A stretch of DNA of 64,000 nucleotides, taken from JAXMBX01 sp046349635 (GTDB taxonomy: Bacteria > Planctomycetota > Planctomycetia > Planctomycetales > Planctomycetaceae). The notes beneath the pieces were generated by a model. It saw only the letters and a list, made by a program, of their open reading frames with translations, ran no database searches and was not told the DNA's origin. This document shows positions 62,253-64,000 of the stretch, one piece after another. Numbering within the stretch: position 1 is the stretch's first letter; each line of letters begins with the position of its first letter. The position numbers were made by a program, and so were the translations under genes. The stretch covers positions 1 through 64,000 of the forward strand of contig JAXMBX010000017.1 of the NCBI GenBank assembly GCA_046349635.1. The letters run 5' to 3'.

Positions 62253-64000
62253 TTAGCCCTCGAACCACCGTGACCGGGAGTGATGCAGCATCTTCTGCAG
62301 GAATTCCGCGGACGCGAAGGGGTCGGTCGCCGCACTTTGTGCCATCGGCAAATCGGCAATTGCATGCCGCGCGCTCTTCGTCTGGACCAGAATCCAGGAA
62401 GAATCGATCACTGACGATGCCGTGACCGCTTCCACGAGGAAGAAGGAGGCGGAACCTGGGGCAAGCCCGGTGACCTGTACACTGGTCGCGGAGCCTTTCA
62501 CGGAACCCAGCAGGACCGTCGTATAGCCATTCGACCAGTAAATCCGATAAGAAGTCGCTCCGGAAATCGCGTTCCACTGCAATGACGCGGAGGTGCTCGA
62601 TGTGGTCGCGGTCACCTGCAGCGTCTGCACGGGGGCGGGTGTCGGCAGTTGGACCGTCACCGGATTGGAATCAGCGACGGTCGAGCCGGAGTAGGCCTCG
62701 ACAATGAATGTGTCCTTGGAGGCGGAGGTCAGGTTCGTGATCGTCACGCTGGTCGTGGAAGAGGAGACAGTCCCCAGCAGCACCGGCTTGGAGTTGATCA
62801 CCTGATAGATGTGATACCCTGTCGCGCCGCTGACGCTGTTCCATGACAACTGGGCGGAGGTCGAAGAGAGGGCTGTCGCCTGGACGTTTGTCGGCGCGGT
62901 CAGGCCGGTGGTTGTCGTTCCCCCGCCGCCCGTTGTTCCTCCACTCCCCCCGGTCGTCCCCCCTGTCCCTCCCGTGCCCGTCGTGGAACCGTAGGCCGCG
63001 AGGTATGGGATTAACTTATTGGCGACCGGAGTTCCCAGTCCGGTTGCCAGGTCATACCCCACCCCCGCGGCCTGGTATTGTGTGCTCCCCTGCGTGATGT
63101 CGTGGAAGTCGGCTGACGGCGCGGCGTATAACGCCTTGAGGGTCTGCGTGGCACCGTTCAATGTCCCCAGACCTGCCGCGACGCGACCTTGGTTCGCGAT
63201 TGCAATCAATCCCGCCCACTGCGGCGCCCCGGCACTGGTCCCGCCCACACCAACCCAGCCATGGTCATTGCCGAAGGTGTCGTATACCGCCATCCCGACT
63301 CCGGCGTTGTAGGAGACGTCGGGAATCTTCCGCCCCGAGAATTCCTGGCTGACTCCGCCGCCGCCACTCCAGACCGTTCCGGAGCTGTCGGTTTCGGCCA
63401 CCCAGGCGGTCTCTTTGCTGATCGTGTTGTTGGAGTTCAGATACAGATCGGTCCCGCCGACTGCCAGAACGTTCGGGTCGGTCGCCGGGAAGCTGGCATA
63501 ACCGTTGTCACCCGTCGAGGCGATGAATGTGATCCCCTGGTGCCCTGTCGGCGTCACCAGATACTGGGATGCGAGTGCCTGATCGTAGGAGGCATTTGCG
63601 GCGGTATCCTGACTCCCCCAACTCATGGAAATCACCGACACTCCCGCGACGTGTCGTGCATAATCGACCGCCGCGAACAAATCCGCATCGGAAGCGCTAT
63701 TCGCCTCCACCAGCAGGATGCTCGCACCCGGCGCAATGGCGTGGGCCCATTCCACGTCCAGCGCCGTTTCCCCTTCCCAACCCTTCTGCGGATCGGTCCT
63801 GGGGAGCTTGGTCCCACCCGTCTGGTTGACCACCTTGAACGAGGGTGGCGCTGCAATCCCCAACTGGCTGTCGAACGTCGCCAGGTCGCTGGCAATATTC
63901 GGATCATCGTAGGCGTCGATGATTGCGATGGTCTGCCCCGTTCCATCCGCGGCTGTCGATCCGAACATCACCCCCGTGAAACCATACGCCGCCCGCAACT
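62253..64000 (-). CDS. S53 family serine peptidase (sedolisin) with FN3-like domains, C-terminal part
   Basis: Secreted acid-type serine-carboxyl peptidase; its start lies beyond the right edge. The visible part opens inside the catalytic domain (LRAAYGFTGVMFGSTAADGT). It shows the catalytic Glu/Asp region in EGETALDVEWAHAIAPGAS, VISMSWGSQDT, STGDNGYASFPATDPNVLAV and the catalytic-Ser motif GVGGTSAGAPQWAGLIAIAN. The calcium-binding end is near YDLATGLGTPVANKLIPYLA. A Gly/Thr linker (TGTGGTGGTTGGSGGTTGGG) leads to two fibronectin-III-like domains (NVQATALSSTSAQLSWNSVS; LQVTATTSSTSASLQWNAIS). A short C-terminal stretch (FASAEFLQKMLHHSRSRWFE) ends the protein. FN3 domains suggest binding to extracellular polymers. 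Confidence 0.9.
   Translation of the reverse strand, partial: LRAAYGFTGVMFGSTAADGTGQTIAIIDAYDDPNIASDLATFDSQLGIAAPPSFKVVNQTGGTKLPRTDPQKGWEGETALDVEWAHAIAPGASILLVEANSASDADLFAAVDYARHVAGVSVISMSWGSQDTAANASYDQALASQYLVTPTGHQGITFIASTGDNGYASFPATDPNVLAVGGTDLYLNSNNTISKETAWVAETDSSGTVWSGGGGVSQEFSGRKIPDVSYNAGVGMAVYDTFGNDHGWVGVGGTSAGAPQWAGLIAIANQGRVAAGLGTLNGATQTLKALYAAPSADFHDITQGSTQYQAAGVGYDLATGLGTPVANKLIPYLAAYGSTTGTGGTGGTTGGSGGTTGGGGTTTTGLTAPTNVQATALSSTSAQLSWNSVSGATGYHIYQVINSKPVLLGTVSSSTTSVTITNLTSASKDTFIVEAYSGSTVADSNPVTVQLPTPAPVQTLQVTATTSSTSASLQWNAISGATSYRIYWSNGYTTVLLGSVKGSATSVQVTGLAPGSASFFLVEAVTASSVIDSSWILVQTKSARHAIADLPMAQSAATDPFASAEFLQKMLHHSRSRWFEG

Overview
The window reads as a chromosomal segment of a planctomycete (phylum Planctomycetota, probably Planctomycetia). 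The taxonomic signals are a PSCyt1/DUF1549/DUF1553 cytochrome-type protein next to a DUF1501 protein, a second DUF1501 gene, a surface protein with an N-terminal LESRLLL-type motif, very large secreted TPR proteins, a DUF3467 protein and several small planctomycete-type proteins. No prophage, insertion sequence, CRISPR array or obvious genomic island is visible. Most content is housekeeping.

Layout, left to right. 1-4.4 kb: end of PTS enzyme I, a long untranslated stretch, RNase E/G, ribosomal protein L21 and a tRNA-Leu(UAG). 4.8-8.3 kb: a surface protein, an orphan DUF1501 gene, a small membrane protein and a CoA-binding protein, two of them frameshifted. 8.3-15.8 kb: two tandem paralogous TPR giants on the minus strand. 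16.2-23 kb: LptB-like ATPase, WecA/MraY-type sugar transferase, pyruvate kinase, an HExxH membrane protein, UDP-glucuronate decarboxylase and a short DnaA-like ATPase. 23.5-30.5 kb: HAD phosphatase, tRNA-dihydrouridine synthase, QueE, a Gfo/Idh/MocA oxidoreductase, a TPR/thioredoxin-like lipoprotein and a small Lys-rich protein. 30.5-40 kb: the DUF1501 + PSCyt1 pair, a Cys-rich small protein, PyrF, a DUF3467 protein and a large lipoprotein. 40-55.4 kb: a complete 14-gene nuoABCDEFGHIJKLMN operon (complex I) on the minus strand, in canonical order. 55.5-64 kb: an M20 peptidase, a secreted unknown, cysteine desulfurase, a four-domain S1 protein, 3-hydroxyacyl-CoA dehydrogenase and the C-terminal part of an S53 peptidase with FN3-like domains.

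Functionally, enzyme I, pyruvate kinase and complex I cover carbon and respiratory energy metabolism. LptB, the WecA-like transferase and UDP-xylose synthase point to outer-membrane and cell-surface polysaccharide work. RNase E/G, L21, S1, Dus, QueE and the tRNA serve RNA and translation.

The most important caution is that many genes are broken by single-base indels, mostly shortened homopolymers: the first DUF1501 gene, the CoA-binding gene, the second TPR giant (seven), the HExxH gene, queE, the Gfo gene, nuoD (three) and the cysteine desulfurase. Because nuoD lies in an otherwise intact operon and the protein sequence resumes perfectly after each shift, I favour residual sequencing error over gene decay. 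I did not find a clearly new biological system. The best novelty candidates are the tandem TPR family with a shared unnamed N-terminal domain, the DnaA-like ATPase, the TPR/CPPC lipoprotein and the His-rich inserts in NuoL and NuoM.
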